NCBI RefSeq assembly: GCF_002163675.1
Contig: NZ_CP019334.1
Span: forward strand, 1,560,001-1,624,000
From: Polaribacter sp. SA4-12
GTDB taxonomy: Bacteria; Bacteroidota; Bacteroidia; Flavobacteriales; Flavobacteriaceae
Length of the DNA stretch: 64,000 nt
Reading direction: 5' to 3'
In this document: piece by piece, positions 1-8,387 of the stretch
How the letters are laid out: every line of letters begins with the position of its first letter
Numbering within the stretch: the first letter of the stretch is position 1
Program-made: the position numbers and the translations under genes
Notes under the pieces: model-generated
Seen by the model: only the letters and a program-made list of their open reading frames with translations
Databases searched by the model: none
What the model was told of the DNA's origin: nothing

Positions 1-363
1 ATTACCAATATGCCATTTACCAACGTAAGAAGTGTTATAACCAGCATTGTTAAACTGCTTTATAAAGTTCTTTTCTTTTGGTATGCCACCAAGCCAACCT
101 TTATTTTCGTTTACAGGATAGGTTCCTGTAAGCATTGCATAACGAGAAGGTGTACAACGAGGATAACTACTATAAGCGTTTGTAAAAGAAACCGCTTCTT
201 TTGCTAATTTGTCTATGCTTGGAGTATCATATAATTGAGAACCTGTAAAGCTTAAATCATGATACCCTAAATCATCTGTATGAATAATTAAGATGTTTGG
301 TTTGTTCTGACCAAAAGCCAAAACAGAAAAGCAGAGTGTAAAAAATAAGATACTTTTTTTCAT
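1..363 (-). CDS. Sulfatase, S1 family, N-terminal part only (runs off the window)
   Basis: The first 121 codons of a secreted sulfatase that hydrolyses sulfate esters of a glycan. The start is the ATG at 363, followed by a Sec signal peptide ending near FGQ. The metal-binding Asp pair follows (IIHTDDLGYHD), then the formylglycine motif CTPSR, where the Cys is oxidised to formylglycine, and then the VGKWHIG segment typical of arylsulfatases. There is no lipobox Cys, so it may be periplasmic rather than anchored. It is the third sulfatase of a minus-strand unit with the two upstream genes (84 bp gap), which implies a substrate with several sulfate positions. The C-terminal half lies outside the window, so the S1 subfamily cannot be judged. 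Confidence 0.9.
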   Translation of the reverse strand, partial: MKKSILFFTLCFSVLAFGQNKPNILIIHTDDLGYHDLSFTGSQLYDTPSIDKLAKEAVSFTNAYSSYPRCTPSRYAMLTGTYPVNENKGWLGGIPKEKNFIKQFNNAGYNTSYVGKWHIGN

Positions 364-447
364 TTTAATGTTTTAATTAAACACTGTCTTTAGACTTGTT
401 TATGATTATTAAGTTTAATTTAGAAAATGTGCAAAAAAAATTAATCT

Positions 448-2040
448 TTACTTTTGGGTTAAATGATTTTTTAATTTACTTTTTAATTCATCAACCACAG
501 CAGTATATTCTTTATCTTTTACAAGGTTTCGTGTTTCTAAAGGATCTTTCTCATAATCATACAATTCTCTTCCAACAATTTCAGAAGTATAATAATTATC
601 TGAACTTCTATAGTTTTTACCATGCCATTCTGTATATCTAAATCTATCTGTTCTAATTGCATAACCCATTCTTGAACCTCTCATATATTGATGATATGCA
701 TAATCCATTTCAACAGTTGTTTTAGAATTTGAATCTAATAAATTCACTAAAGATTTTCCATCAGTTTGAGGGTGTTGTTTAACTCCTGCTAAGTCAAATA
801 TTGTAGGAAATAAATCTACTAAATTAACCGGATGATGACTCTTCTGATTTTTAGCAACTCCTGGTCCAGCAAACATAAAAGGAATTCTTGTTGCTTGCTC
901 AAAATTAGAATGTTTACACCATTCTGTATGATCTCCTAAATGAAAACCATGATCTCCCCAAAGAACAATTACAGTCTCATCTAAAATATTTCTTTTTTCT
1001 AAATTGTCTAATAAAATTCCTATTTGAGCATCTATGTATGAAATACAAGCCATGTAACCATGTATTAATTCACGTTGTTTTGCTTCAGGAATCTTATCAC
1101 CAATTTTTAGTTTACTATCTATATCAGAGAATGCTCTAATTTCTCCAAAGGAGTGAAACGCAAACTTTGGTGTTCCTTCTGATAATTGCTGAAAAGGAGC
1201 CAATTCAATTTTAGCTCTATCATATAAATCCCAATATTTTTTTGGAGCAACGAACGGTAAATGTGGTTTTTGATAACCCACTGCTAAAAACCAAGGTTTA
1301 TTTCCGTTTTCTAAACTCTCTAATTGCTTCAAAGCTGTTTGTGTATACAAACCATCATTATAAGCAGTATCACTTACATCTGCACTTTCTGTTGAAGGTT
1401 TAAATCTTTTAAAAACGTAACTTCTTATTTTCCCTCTTTTTAATCCTTTAGCTTCTGCCTCTGCTGTTAGTCTTGCAATTTCCTTTTTAGTTTCAGGATT
1501 TTGGTAATATGCTAAAGCAGGTTCTCCATATTTTGGGTCATAATTTTTAGGCATTTGATGAGGAATACTCCAAGTTTTTCCATCATGTCCTTTTGCTGCT
1601 GAAGGAATGTGATATATTTTACCAGATCCAGTACTTTCATAACCTTGATTAATTAAATGTTCTGGCATAGAAACTAAATTTGGAGCAGATTCTCTAAAAT
1701 CTGTATGTAAATCCCAAACCTTGTTTGTATCAGGATTTGTCCCTGTCATGACACTTGCTCTTGACGCACCACAAACTGCATATTGCACGTGTGCATTTGT
1801 AAATGTCATTCCTAACTTTGATAATCTATCAAAATTTGGAGTTATCATTTGAGTCTCTCCATAATTAGAAAGCAAAGGTTTTAAATCATCAATAGCTATA
1901 AAAAGTATGTTCTTTTTAGCTGTATTAGATACTGTAGAAACAACTTTATTTTTATTATTTGATGAGTTCGTTTGTTGCGTTTTACAACTTATTATTGTTG
2001 CAATTACCAAAGAAGCTATAATCGTTAATTTTAATTTCAT
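448..2040 (-). CDS. Sulfatase, S1 family (iduronate-2-sulfatase-like), lipoprotein
   Basis: A 530-residue sulfatase, normal length for S1 enzymes. It has a lipoprotein signal with Cys19 (TIISCK), the metal-binding Asp pair in IAIDDLKP (51-52), and the formylglycine site at Cys90 in CGASR. The third motif position is Ala rather than the usual Pro. The broader (C/S)-X-(P/A)-X-R consensus allows this, so the enzyme is probably matured. Conserved GDHG, LGDH and KHS segments follow in the C-terminal half. It closely resembles the sulfatase at 8388-9848 (same DDLKP, KPHLPFV and KYWD blocks), suggesting duplication within the locus. It is 40 bp downstream of the next sulfatase and probably co-transcribed. 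The exact sulfate position is unknown. Confidence 0.93.
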   Translation of the reverse strand: MKLKLTIIASLVIATIISCKTQQTNSSNNKNKVVSTVSNTAKKNILFIAIDDLKPLLSNYGETQMITPNFDRLSKLGMTFTNAHVQYAVCGASRASVMTGTNPDTNKVWDLHTDFRESAPNLVSMPEHLINQGYESTGSGKIYHIPSAAKGHDGKTWSIPHQMPKNYDPKYGEPALAYYQNPETKKEIARLTAEAEAKGLKRGKIRSYVFKRFKPSTESADVSDTAYNDGLYTQTALKQLESLENGNKPWFLAVGYQKPHLPFVAPKKYWDLYDRAKIELAPFQQLSEGTPKFAFHSFGEIRAFSDIDSKLKIGDKIPEAKQRELIHGYMACISYIDAQIGILLDNLEKRNILDETVIVLWGDHGFHLGDHTEWCKHSNFEQATRIPFMFAGPGVAKNQKSHHPVNLVDLFPTIFDLAGVKQHPQTDGKSLVNLLDSNSKTTVEMDYAYHQYMRGSRMGYAIRTDRFRYTEWHGKNYRSSDNYYTSEIVGRELYDYEKDPLETRNLVKDKEYTAVVDELKSKLKNHLTQK

Positions 2041-2080
2041 CTTTTATTTTATTACTTTCTATTGCTTTATTTTTCTCTAT

Positions 2081-3730
2081 TTAAATATCAAATTTACCAG
2101 GTAAAGATGAAATGTAAGAATTTAATTCTGCTTTCAACATTTTTAATTGTTCAGCATATTTTGGATCATTAAATAAATTATTTTTCTCTTCAGGATCATT
2201 TTTTAAATCATATAATTGATCAGAAGCTGTAAAGTTAGGATGATTCAAATAAGCATTGTGTTCTGCTCCTCCACCACCAGGAACCATTTCTAATTGACCA
2301 TAAGGATCTTTTGGATTATCTGAAATTGCATGTTCACCAAAAGATTCTCTGAATTTTGTGTATTTTGCTAAAGTATCTTTACGTTGTTCCAAAGTATAAT
2401 CTGTTGCCCATTTTGGATACCTTACTGCATAATATTTAAAACCATCTTTTACAACTGCTCTTGCATATCCTAATTCGTGATACATAGAAGTTCTTCCTGC
2501 AAATTCTTTTCCTTCTAAAGCAGATTTAAAACTTTTTCCATCAAAACTATCTTTATGTTTTGTATCTCCGGCCAAATCTAAAAGCGTAGGTAAAAAATCT
2601 ACATTAGATACCGGGTTTGTCATTTTACTACCAACTTTAAATCCTCCTTTTTTCCAAATAAAAGCTTGCGAATTTACACCACCTTCATATAAAGTTCCTT
2701 TAAAATTTTGACCATGATCATTAAAGAAAACAACAATTGTATTGTCTAAAACCCCTTCTTTTTCTAATTTATTAAACAACGCAGTTACTGCATCATCTAA
2801 CCATAAAATATTTTCTCTGCTTGTTCCTTCATAACCAGCTTTCTTTATTCTTTCTTGTAAAGATTTTACTGGAGGCTGAGGTAAAACAGTTGGTGCATTT
2901 TTTAAAATCCCTTTAGGTGTAATTCTTCTGTCTGCTTGCCAAGAAACTTTTGGTTGCAGTGGTGCATGAGGTAATGTTGATGCAATGTAAAGCAAAAAAG
3001 GATCTTCTTTATACTTATCTATAAATTCTACACCACCTTCTGCAATCCAATCCATATTTTGATAAGCTAACGCTCTTATGCCTAACCAATTTGGATTGTT
3101 GTGATATAATTTATCCGCATAATCAAATCCAGATTTTTTTATATCTTTTTGTAACTCCTTATATCTATATTCTAAACCTTCAAGAACTTTTGGATCATTT
3201 GGATCTGCATCTAATTCAGGTTTTTCTCCTCCATCTCCAACTTGAGATAAACTTTCTATAATATGATTTTTACCTACAAAACCAGTTTTATAACCTAAAT
3301 CTTGAAAGTAAGTTCCCATTGTTTTTTCACCAGGAGCAATATAAGAATTCCACTGTATTACAGTTTGACCATCATTTACTTCTGTAAAACCAGTAAAAGC
3401 TTCGTTTTTAGCTCTACTTGCATAATTTCCTGTTAAAGAATTATATCTACTTGGAGTACAAACAGGCGAAACTACTTTCATCTTTTCTAACCAAACACCT
3501 TCTGCAGCCATTCTGTCTAAGGTAGGCGTTAAATTTAAAGGCTTTCCGTCTTTATCTTTTCCCTCAGCAGTATTATTAAACATCCACGGATACATATCAT
3601 CAGCAATAAAAAAGACAATATTTGGTTTCTTTTTTTCACTAATTGCTGTTTTTTTGTTTTCAGTTTTACAGCCAACAAAGAATAAAACAATTAAACTTAA
3701 ATAAATAGATTTTAAAATATGGTCTTTCAT
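2081..3730 (-). CDS. Sulfatase, S1 family, lipoprotein
   Basis: A 549-residue S1 sulfatase and the first gene of the sulfatase unit. It has a lipoprotein signal with Cys21 (FFVGCK), the metal site IADDMYP, and the formylglycine site at Cys91 in CTPSR. A later NDHG block contributes the remaining metal or sulfate ligands. The sequence differs clearly from the paired iduronate-2-sulfatase-like enzymes of this locus, so it probably removes a different sulfate. The putative HTCS operator lies about 64 bp upstream of its start. A weak TACTTTTA promoter box is seen at 3753-3760, reading toward this gene. The GH5 gene is divergent. Confidence 0.93.
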   Translation of the reverse strand: MKDHILKSIYLSLIVLFFVGCKTENKKTAISEKKKPNIVFFIADDMYPWMFNNTAEGKDKDGKPLNLTPTLDRMAAEGVWLEKMKVVSPVCTPSRYNSLTGNYASRAKNEAFTGFTEVNDGQTVIQWNSYIAPGEKTMGTYFQDLGYKTGFVGKNHIIESLSQVGDGGEKPELDADPNDPKVLEGLEYRYKELQKDIKKSGFDYADKLYHNNPNWLGIRALAYQNMDWIAEGGVEFIDKYKEDPFLLYIASTLPHAPLQPKVSWQADRRITPKGILKNAPTVLPQPPVKSLQERIKKAGYEGTSRENILWLDDAVTALFNKLEKEGVLDNTIVVFFNDHGQNFKGTLYEGGVNSQAFIWKKGGFKVGSKMTNPVSNVDFLPTLLDLAGDTKHKDSFDGKSFKSALEGKEFAGRTSMYHELGYARAVVKDGFKYYAVRYPKWATDYTLEQRKDTLAKYTKFRESFGEHAISDNPKDPYGQLEMVPGGGGAEHNAYLNHPNFTASDQLYDLKNDPEEKNNLFNDPKYAEQLKMLKAELNSYISSLPGKFDI

Positions 3731-3790
3731 AATTGATGATAATTTTACACCGTAAAAGTACTCTTCAACTTTAAAAAATAGGTTTATTCA

Positions 3791-3818
3791 GCATCTTAAA
3801 AGGTTTAGATATCGTCAA
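3791..3818 (-). promoter_or_regulatory. Putative HTCS operator, copy 1
   Basis: On the minus strand this reads TTTGACGATATC followed by TAAACCTTTT and AAGATGC. It matches the sequence before susC nearly base for base, and similarity extends on the plus-strand right side to about 3850 (ACTGT...GTAAAAAA in both). It is about 64 bp from the sulfatase start, almost the same distance as the susC copy. Binding by the HTCS is inferred from recurrence and position. Confidence 0.6.
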
Positions 3819-3856
3819 ACGTACTGTAAACAGTGGATTTCCAGTAAAAAATAAAT

Positions 3857-3864
3857 TAAATTTG
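3857..3864 (+). promoter_or_regulatory. Putative -7 promoter box of the GH5 gene
   Basis: TAAATTTG fits the Bacteroidota TAnnTTTG consensus and lies 31 bp before the GH5 start codon. The operator-like region sits where the upstream promoter element would be, so one site could serve both divergent genes. Confidence 0.5.
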
Positions 3865-3895
3865 TTTGAAGTGCTAATTCTACTAAAAACAAAAT

Positions 3896-4900
3896 ATGAG
3901 AAGTATCCTTTTAGTTTTAATGATTCTTATGAGTTGTAACTCAAAAAAAACATCAATAAAGAATAAAGAAAATAATAGAAAAGAAGCAACTGTGGTTTCA
4001 AAAAATGGTGCTTTATCTGTAAATGGAAATCAAATTGTAAACAGTAAAGATGAAGCCGTAAGTTTTGCAGGAAACAGTTTATTTTGGTCTAATGACTATT
4101 ATAGAGGAAATGGTTTTTATAATAAAAATGTAGTTCAACATTTAAAAACTGATTGGAATTCAACCATTATTAGAATACCAATGACTTCAGATCCAGATAT
4201 TCACGATAGTTATCTTTTTGACAAGGAAACAAATCAAACTAAATTAGAAACTGTTGTTGATGCTTGTTTAGAATTAGGCTTGTACGTAATTATAGATTGG
4301 CACAGTCATAAAGCGGAAGACAACGAAAAAGAAGCCATTGAATTCTTTACCAAAATGGCGACTAAATATAGTAAGCACCCAAATATTATTTATGAAATAT
4401 ATAATGAACCTTTAAAAGTTTCTTGGGATACTGTTATAAAACCTTACGCCGAAAAGGTGATTGCAGCAATTCGTAAAATCGATCCAGATAATATTATTGT
4501 AGTTGGTACACCAAAATGGTCTCAAGATGTTGATAACGCTTCAGAAAACCCAATAAAAGGATATAAAAACATTGCTTACACGCTACATTTTTATGCAGCT
4601 TCTCATAACCAATGGTTAATGAATAAAGCACAAAAAGCACTTGATAATGGTGTTGCTTTAATTGTTACAGAATGGGGAAGTGTTATGGCTGATGGAGGAG
4701 GAAAAGCAGACCCAGAATCTACAAGAAAATGGATGGAATTTATGAAGAAAAACAATCTTACACATTGTAATTGGTCAATTAATAATAAAGACGAAGGGGC
4801 TTCTGCATTAAAACCAACAGCAGACATTTCTGGAAATTGGTCTGATGAAGATTTAACGGAATCTGGTAAATTAGCGAAAAAGTATATAATGAATTGGTAA
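3896..4900 (+). CDS. GH5 endo-beta-glucanase-like lipoprotein (GH5_2-type)
   Basis: A 334-residue retaining glycoside hydrolase with a short lipoprotein signal (Cys14 in LMSCN), so likely periplasmic or surface anchored. The family GH5 catalytic pair is visible: acid/base Glu171 in IYNEP and nucleophile Glu259 in IVTEWGS. Supporting blocks are IDWHSH and HFYAASH, and the C-terminal NWSINNKDEG resembles GH5_2 cellulases, suggesting endo-action on a beta-1,4-glucan-type backbone. Only a catalytic domain is present, with no binding module. It is the only plus-strand gene of the PUL, divergent from the sulfatase unit and convergent with the beta-helix gene. The subfamily was judged by eye, so another beta-glycan is possible. 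Confidence 0.88.
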   Translation: MRSILLVLMILMSCNSKKTSIKNKENNRKEATVVSKNGALSVNGNQIVNSKDEAVSFAGNSLFWSNDYYRGNGFYNKNVVQHLKTDWNSTIIRIPMTSDPDIHDSYLFDKETNQTKLETVVDACLELGLYVIIDWHSHKAEDNEKEAIEFFTKMATKYSKHPNIIYEIYNEPLKVSWDTVIKPYAEKVIAAIRKIDPDNIIVVGTPKWSQDVDNASENPIKGYKNIAYTLHFYAASHNQWLMNKAQKALDNGVALIVTEWGSVMADGGGKADPESTRKWMEFMKKNNLTHCNWSINNKDEGASALKPTADISGNWSDEDLTESGKLAKKYIMNW

Positions 4901-4926
4901 GGGAAAAATTTAAGTTTTAAATCTAT

Positions 4927-6612
4927 TTATTGTTTTACTACTTTCTTAATAATTATAGAATTGTTGTTTTGTATTTTTATTACATATATACCTATTGGGC
5001 CTTTCAAGTCTAATTGTATCCAATCTTTTGTGATTAACTTTGACTGAATCAATCTTCCTGATATATCAAAAATTTCAATTTTCCCTTTTTCAAGATTTGC
5101 ATCTTTAATATTAATGTTTAACAAAGATTTTGTTGGGTTTGGATACATTTGAATAGCATCTAATTTATCTTCATCTTTAATCCCCAACACTGAACCAAAT
5201 TCTATCGCTCCAATATCTGGTGATGTATCTCTATTATTTCCAAAATAATCTGTCGTTTGGGTTCCGTCAGTAGAACCATTATCTATTGCTGGAGAAGTCG
5301 ATTTTAATGAGAAATCACCATTTACTGAATCTTCAAACAAGGGATTTTCTTCTGTCCAACCTGTAGAAATATTTCTACTTATACTTTCTGAACCATCTTC
5401 ATTATAAACTAGGTTATTAGCCACTGTTAGACTTGTATTCGGATTCGCTAACGTACCAATTGCCCAGTGATTTGGTTCTGCGTAAGAAATATTATTTCTA
5501 ATTGTTAGTTTATCTGTATTATTGATTCCTATTCCACCTGCTGAACTATCATTGGTAGTCCCATTTTTAAAAACGGTATTGTGCTCTACAATTACTCTTT
5601 CTGTAAAATGAACTACAATTCCTGATGCTCCATTATAAGATGAAATATTGTTTGAAATCTGTATATAACCGTGATTATATGTTAGATTTCTAGTTAAAAA
5701 CAAACCTGTACCTTCATCAATAACAAAATGTAAAAAATCTTTTGAAGACGCATAAGAAACCATTCTGTTTTCATTGTGATGTATATAATTCTTCTCAAGA
5801 ATTATTTTAACACCTTCAAACAAATCATTTTCAGGAATAACTTTTGCCTCCGCAACTGTAACAGCCCCTGAGCCTGCTGTTGTATAAAAAGTGCAATTAT
5901 ACACCTCGTTATTTGCAATTGTTACATAATCGCTACCATTAGATCTAATACCAGAACCAGGAGTTTCTCTAACAATATTGTTTCTAATAATAATATGATG
6001 CGAATTATTTGCAACAATCCCTTTTCCAGAAAAATAACTTGGTTTTGTAAGGTTTTTAGAAATTTTAGGGATGTCATCACCTCTTTTATATGGACTTGGA
6101 TTTGGATAACTTATGCCTATTTCATCCTCTAAATTATAAACTTGTCCGTCATTTTTATCAATATACAATCCCCAGGCATCATCTGCTTCAGTCTGTGTAA
6201 TATTATCTGAGATTCCTTTTATATCAAAACCTTCAAAAATTAAATAAGATGAATCTTTTATTAAAACTCCATAAGTAGCATCAAACTCTAAAATCACAAC
6301 ATCACCAGGAAATGGTTTAAATGTAATGTAATTAGTAGCTGTACCATTTGCAGTTATTTTTAATAAGTTTTCTCCTCCCCAAATATCACCATCATTAAAA
6401 TCACTATTTCTGTAAGTTCCTGTATGTACATAAACAGTATCACCAGCTTTTACTTTTTGTTCTGCTTTTTGCAATGTTTTGTAAGGATTAGATTCTGATC
6501 CATTTCCAGAAGAATCTGATCCAATTGTTGCTACATGTAAAATATTTTGAGCAGTTATTGAATTAAAAAAAAGAAAATATACTAATGATAAAAAGAAGGT
6601 TACTTTATTCAT
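4927..6612 (-). CDS. Secreted right-handed parallel beta-helix protein with type IX sorting domain
   Basis: A 561-residue protein with a Sec signal (ending SITAQ) and a DUF1565-like start (GSDSSGNGSESNPYKTLQKA). A long run of short beta-helix coils rich in Asn follows (repeated NNIV, NNEV and NNIS patterns, about residues 60-450). The C-terminal type A T9SS sorting domain begins near residue 485 (MYPNPTKS, FDISGRLI, IYVIKI). The type IX system would export it and attach it to the surface. This fold is used by polysaccharide lyases and some glycoside hydrolases. No catalytic signature could be assigned, so the activity is open. It is the last gene of the long PUL unit, 23 bp after the GH3 gene. 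Confidence 0.85.
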   Translation of the reverse strand: MNKVTFFLSLVYFLFFNSITAQNILHVATIGSDSSGNGSESNPYKTLQKAEQKVKAGDTVYVHTGTYRNSDFNDGDIWGGENLLKITANGTATNYITFKPFPGDVVILEFDATYGVLIKDSSYLIFEGFDIKGISDNITQTEADDAWGLYIDKNDGQVYNLEDEIGISYPNPSPYKRGDDIPKISKNLTKPSYFSGKGIVANNSHHIIIRNNIVRETPGSGIRSNGSDYVTIANNEVYNCTFYTTAGSGAVTVAEAKVIPENDLFEGVKIILEKNYIHHNENRMVSYASSKDFLHFVIDEGTGLFLTRNLTYNHGYIQISNNISSYNGASGIVVHFTERVIVEHNTVFKNGTTNDSSAGGIGINNTDKLTIRNNISYAEPNHWAIGTLANPNTSLTVANNLVYNEDGSESISRNISTGWTEENPLFEDSVNGDFSLKSTSPAIDNGSTDGTQTTDYFGNNRDTSPDIGAIEFGSVLGIKDEDKLDAIQMYPNPTKSLLNINIKDANLEKGKIEIFDISGRLIQSKLITKDWIQLDLKGPIGIYVIKIQNNNSIIIKKVVKQ

Positions 6613-6635
6613 TTTGAATGTTATTTATATAAATA

Positions 6636-8384
6636 TTACTTTAATATATCGTGCTCTAATTTCACTGGAGATGTCCCTATAAAAGGTATATTTCCAGTCA
6701 AAGCATCTACAACTGCTTTTTGAGAAAATCGATCTATACTATATGCATTAATTCCAATAAAAGCATTCTCGAAATAGAAATTGACGTAATATGGATTGCT
6801 ATAAGAAACTGCAATAATTTTGTCTTGAGGCAACATTCCCATTGTCCAAACACCTAATGCTTCTTTATCTTTTAAAAGTGAAGCTCCTAAAGGACTAAAA
6901 TATCGATTTTCGAAAGCAACTAAAACTTTATCGTATTTATCAAAAAACTTCAACTTTTCTCCCCAATCTAAAAAATTGGGGTTGTGTAAAATAGTATCTA
7001 TTTCAAAACCTTTTTCTTGCAATAATTTTTGAGTTAAGCGCAACTCATTTGTTCTATTTTCGTGACTAATATTTACAATTGCAATTCTTTTATTTTGTGA
7101 TGATTTTAGTGGAATTTTAGTTTTATCTGTAAGCAAGGTCACAGCATTATTTGCAATTTCTTGTGCATATTTCTGAATAACTTTTGTTTCTTTTTCCGAA
7201 ATTGGATAAAAAATAGTTTCCTTCTTTTTTAGCAGATTATATTGCTCACGAACTCCCCAAATTCTTTCCACTGCATCATCTAATCTAGACATTGGAATAT
7301 CACCTCTTTTGATTCTTACTTCTAAAGAATCCATAAATTTTAAAGTTGGCCACAATACCATATCAACTCCTGCTTTAAAAGCAGCTAAAGAAGTTTCAAT
7401 TTCATTTTCATAATAACCAGCTGCTCCTCCCATATTTAAAGCATCAGACATAATTACTCCGTTAAATTTCATTTTTTTCTTCAACAAACCAACCATCAAT
7501 TCTTCGGATAAAGAAGCTGGTAAGAAAACACCTTTTCTCTTTTCTTTTTGATAGGCAGGAAAACGAATATGACCGACCATAATTGCTGGTGTTCCGTTAT
7601 TTATCATTTTTTGATACATTGTACCAAAGGTTTTATTCCATTCAGAAATTGATAAGTTATTTGCAGAAGTTATTAAATGCTGATTTTTAATGGTTGCTCC
7701 ATCTCCAGGGAAATGTTTAATTGTTGAAACTACGCCTTGAGCGTTCATACCTTCAATTTGCGCTTTTAAAAGCGGATAAGCTCTTGTAGCATCATCAGAA
7801 ATTGCACGTTCAATAACCAAACTTTGCAACGGATTCATATTCAAATCCACTAAAGGATGTAACAACCAATTTACACCTAAAGCATTCGATTCTTTTGCAA
7901 TTGCATTCCCAAATTTATACGCTAAATCTGTGTTATTTGCAGCGCCAACTGCCATTTCTGAAGGCATATTTGTAAATTCACTATAAATACTTCCAACTCC
8001 TCTTTCAAAATCTTCAGTAACAATCATTGGGTATTTAGATGCGTTTTCATAATCTAAAATCGCATTTTTAATAGTCGGAATTACTTGATCTCTTGGAGGC
8101 GTAAAAAGATAATCCCAATAGGGAACAAAAATTCCGCCAATAGGATATTCATCCATCATTTTTTCAATAGAGCCAAACTCAGCAACTTGCGCTTTGTGAA
8201 ACGCACGTACAATCATAGTTTGCCCTATTTTTTCTCTAATTGATAAACTTTTCCAAGTAGTATCTTTAGGAGTAAAATTATAAGAAATTGCTTCTGGTAA
8301 TTTGTGTTCTTTGGATTTATTATAACTAATAATAGTAACGAAAAACGTTACTATTATTAATGAGATGAATATGTTCGTTTTCAT
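6636..8384 (-). CDS. GH3 glycoside hydrolase (NagZ-like class)
   Basis: A 582-residue family GH3 protein. It has an N-terminal hydrophobic segment (residues 4-20) without a lipobox, a TIM barrel with KHFPGDG (Lys223-His224), and the nucleophile Asp314 in VIMSDALNM. A second alpha/beta domain follows (about 395-570). KHFPGxG and SDAL are typical of the NagZ and beta-N-acetylhexosaminidase branch, but in PULs this branch also contains beta-glucosidases. It lacks the FnIII-like domain of the other GH3 in this locus. It lies 3 bp from the upstream sulfatase gene, so the two are co-transcribed and probably act in sequence on the same oligosaccharide. The substrate is not determined. Confidence 0.88.
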   Translation of the reverse strand: MKTNIFISLIIVTFFVTIISYNKSKEHKLPEAISYNFTPKDTTWKSLSIREKIGQTMIVRAFHKAQVAEFGSIEKMMDEYPIGGIFVPYWDYLFTPPRDQVIPTIKNAILDYENASKYPMIVTEDFERGVGSIYSEFTNMPSEMAVGAANNTDLAYKFGNAIAKESNALGVNWLLHPLVDLNMNPLQSLVIERAISDDATRAYPLLKAQIEGMNAQGVVSTIKHFPGDGATIKNQHLITSANNLSISEWNKTFGTMYQKMINNGTPAIMVGHIRFPAYQKEKRKGVFLPASLSEELMVGLLKKKMKFNGVIMSDALNMGGAAGYYENEIETSLAAFKAGVDMVLWPTLKFMDSLEVRIKRGDIPMSRLDDAVERIWGVREQYNLLKKKETIFYPISEKETKVIQKYAQEIANNAVTLLTDKTKIPLKSSQNKRIAIVNISHENRTNELRLTQKLLQEKGFEIDTILHNPNFLDWGEKLKFFDKYDKVLVAFENRYFSPLGASLLKDKEALGVWTMGMLPQDKIIAVSYSNPYYVNFYFENAFIGINAYSIDRFSQKAVVDALTGNIPFIGTSPVKLEHDILK

Positions 8385-8387
8385 ATT

